From an uncultured Clostridia bacterium (lineage in GTDB: Bacteria > Bacillota > Clostridia > Lachnospirales > Lachnospiraceae): DNA of 6,477 nt. A program made the position numbers and the translations under genes. Shown here piece by piece: positions 5,056 through 6,477 of the stretch (positions are counted from its first letter, which is position 1; each line of letters begins with the position of its first letter). Below the pieces are notes generated by a model. It had not been told where the DNA came from. It made no database searches and was given only the letters and a program-made list of their open reading frames with translations. The DNA is taken from assembly GCA_947088195.1 (NCBI GenBank), contig CAMUFS010000178.1, forward strand, positions 1 through 6,477, given 5' to 3'.

Positions 5056-5588
5056 TATCCAAGACCTACGGGGATGCGTTGTTTGAGCTTGCTTTGGAAC
5101 AAGATGTCATGGATGAGCTGTCCAAAGAGGTTCAGGCTGTTTCACAGGCTCTTAAGGAGAATGAGGAGCTTATGAAGCTGATGGAGCATCCAAAGATTGT
5201 GAAGGAAGAGAAGCTCCAGATTATGGAACGTATATTCAAGGGCAGGGTAAGCGACAATCTGACAGGTTTTCTTGCACTTGTTGTGAGCAAGGACCGCTAT
5301 AGTGAGATTTTTGAGATCTTTGACTTTTTTATGGGAAGGGTTAGAGAGCATAAGCATATTGGCGTGGCGAAGGTGACGACAGCAGTCGAGCTTAAGGATA
5401 AGCAAAAGAAGGCAGTGGAGAAGAGGCTGCTTGCCACGACAAACTATAAGTCCTTTGAGATGGATTATACCGTGGACGCGGGGCTGATTGGCGGGATGGT
5501 GATCCGCATCGGCGATCGTGTTGTTGACAGCAGTATTAAACATAAGCTGGAACAGATGTCCAGAGAATTGATGAAAATACAGCTTTAG
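5043..5588 (+). CDS. atpH: F-type ATP synthase subunit delta
   Basis: Subunit delta (the OSCP equivalent) joins the top of the alpha/beta hexamer to the b stalk. Its length of 181 residues is normal. The N-terminal helical domain begins KLVSKTYGDALFELALEQ, and the conserved LEHP-type turn appears as LMEHPKI (46-52). The C-terminal signature DAGLIGGMVIRIGDRVVD (145-162) with SSIKHKLEQM after it is diagnostic. ATG 5043 lies inside the end of atpF with only a weak purine-rich ribosome site upstream, so initiation probably depends on coupling to atpF translation. It is followed 29 bp later by atpA. Confidence 0.96.
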   Translation: MAKLVSKTYGDALFELALEQDVMDELSKEVQAVSQALKENEELMKLMEHPKIVKEEKLQIMERIFKGRVSDNLTGFLALVVSKDRYSEIFEIFDFFMGRVREHKHIGVAKVTTAVELKDKQKKAVEKRLLATTNYKSFEMDYTVDAGLIGGMVIRIGDRVVDSSIKHKLEQMSRELMKIQL

Positions 5589-5617
5589 GCTGAAAGGAAA
5601 GAAGGTGTGTGGGCTTC

Positions 5618-6477
5618 ATGAATTTAAGACCGGAAGAAATAAGCTCTGTCATTAAAGAGCAGATCAAGAATTATTCCACGAAGCTGGAAGTATCCGATGT
5701 GGGTACTGTTATCCAAGTAGCCGATGGAATAGCCCGTATACATGGTCTTGAGAATGCGATGCAGGGAGAGCTGCTGGAATTTCCCGGAGAGGTTTACGGC
5801 ATGGTGCTTAACCTTGAGGAAGATAATGTCGGTGCCGTATTGTTGGGCAGCACTAAGAATATTAATGAGGGAGATACCGTAAAGACGACAGGAAGAGTGG
5901 TTGAGGTCCCTGTCGGAGATGCAATGACTGGGCGTGTTGTGAATTCGCTGGGACAGCCGATTGACGGCAAAGGTCCGATTGTCACAGATAAGTACCGTCA
6001 GGTAGAGAGAGTGGCATCTGGTGTTATCTCAAGAAAATCAGTAGATACCCCACTTCAGACAGGTATCAAGGCGATTGACGCCATGATTCCAATCGGAAGA
6101 GGACAGCGAGAGCTTATTATCGGAGATAGACAGACTGGTAAAACGGCGATCGCGGTGGATACAATTATCAATCAGAAGGGACAGGGAGTGCATTGTATCT
6201 ATGTTGCGATTGGACAGAAGGCTTCCACGGTTGCTTCTATTGTGAAGACATTTGAAGAGTATGGGGCGATGGACTACACGACAGTGGTTGCTTCCACAGC
6301 GAGTGAGCTGGCTCCATTGCAGTATATAGCACCATACGCAGGTTGTGCGATCGGTGAAGAGTGGATGGAGAAGGGTGAGGATGTTTTGGTTGTGTATGAT
6401 GACCTTAGCAAGCATGCCACAGCATATCGTACACTCTCCTTGCTGTTGAGAAGACCACCGGGGCGTGAGGCATATCC
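5618..6477 (+). CDS. atpA: F-type ATP synthase subunit alpha (5' part, runs off the window)
   Basis: Alpha forms the F1 hexamer with beta and carries the non-catalytic nucleotide sites. The visible 286 residues begin MNLRPEEISSVIKEQI, the usual N terminus that contacts delta. The N-terminal beta-barrel (about 25-95) includes VADGIARIHGLENAM. The P-loop is GDRQTGKT (169-176) with Lys175, and the Walker B strand VLVVYDDL ends near Asp261. The next segment is HATAYRTLSLLLRRPPGREAY. The frame is open to the window end; the family is about 500 residues, so slightly over half is present and the arginine finger lies outside. ATG 5618 fits the family start, although the ribosome site GAAGG (5601-5605) is rather distant. 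An in-frame GTG at 5609 would add three residues and is an alternative. Confidence 0.96.
   Translation, partial: MNLRPEEISSVIKEQIKNYSTKLEVSDVGTVIQVADGIARIHGLENAMQGELLEFPGEVYGMVLNLEEDNVGAVLLGSTKNINEGDTVKTTGRVVEVPVGDAMTGRVVNSLGQPIDGKGPIVTDKYRQVERVASGVISRKSVDTPLQTGIKAIDAMIPIGRGQRELIIGDRQTGKTAIAVDTIINQKGQGVHCIYVAIGQKASTVASIVKTFEEYGAMDYTTVVASTASELAPLQYIAPYAGCAIGEEWMEKGEDVLVVYDDLSKHATAYRTLSLLLRRPPGREAY

Noticed and set aside
5142..5543. 133-codon open frame on the - strand
   Set aside because: It lies wholly opposite atpH, which has clear family motifs. The translated product is rich in Leu, His and Cys with no domain, and no ribosome site or promoter was seen.
6038..6415. 125-codon open frame on the - strand
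   Set aside because: It is the antisense shadow of the alpha-subunit P-loop region, which is unmistakable on the + strand.

Overview
The window looks like chromosomal DNA from a Clostridia-type Firmicute, probably Lachnospiraceae-like. The evidence is the strong AAGGAGG-type ribosome sites, the use of GTG and TTG starts, the TTGACA/TATAAT promoters with TGn extensions, and an ATP synthase operon that opens with atpZ and atpI before atpB. The family assignment is inference from protein style and gene order; no database search was possible. Every gene recognised is on the + strand.

Layout. Positions 1-69 may hold the last codons of an upstream gene. A promoter (91-119) and an unusual leader with a 10-bp palindrome precede a membrane-anchored diguanylate cyclase (222-1280). 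A near-consensus promoter (1316-1343) then drives a single tRNA-Gln(CUG) (1387-1459), closed by a strong intrinsic terminator (1466-1497). A second promoter (1508-1536) serves an unrecognised hydrophilic, coiled-coil, acidic protein, best started at GTG 1610 and ending at 2536, with a weaker hairpin terminator after it. After a 169-bp intergenic region, a further extended -10 promoter (2660-2687) starts the F-type ATP synthase operon: atpZ, atpI, atpB (a), atpE (c), atpF (b), atpH (delta) and atpA (alpha), the last cut off by the window end. The rest of F1 (gamma, beta, epsilon) presumably lies downstream.

How the genes work together. The atp genes encode the membrane Fo rotor/stator (a, b, c), the delta connector and the start of the F1 head, plus two small accessory membrane proteins. 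The most informative detail is subunit c. It carries Q32, V63, E65, T66, T67 and Y70, the ligand set of Na+-binding c-rings at the same numbering as the Ilyobacter tartaricus protein, so this ATP synthase is predicted to be Na+-coupled. The cyclase, the tRNA and the coiled-coil gene are separate transcription units with no evident functional link to the synthase.

No mobile element, CRISPR array, rRNA or clear pseudogene is visible, and no gene-free stretch exceeds 300 bases.
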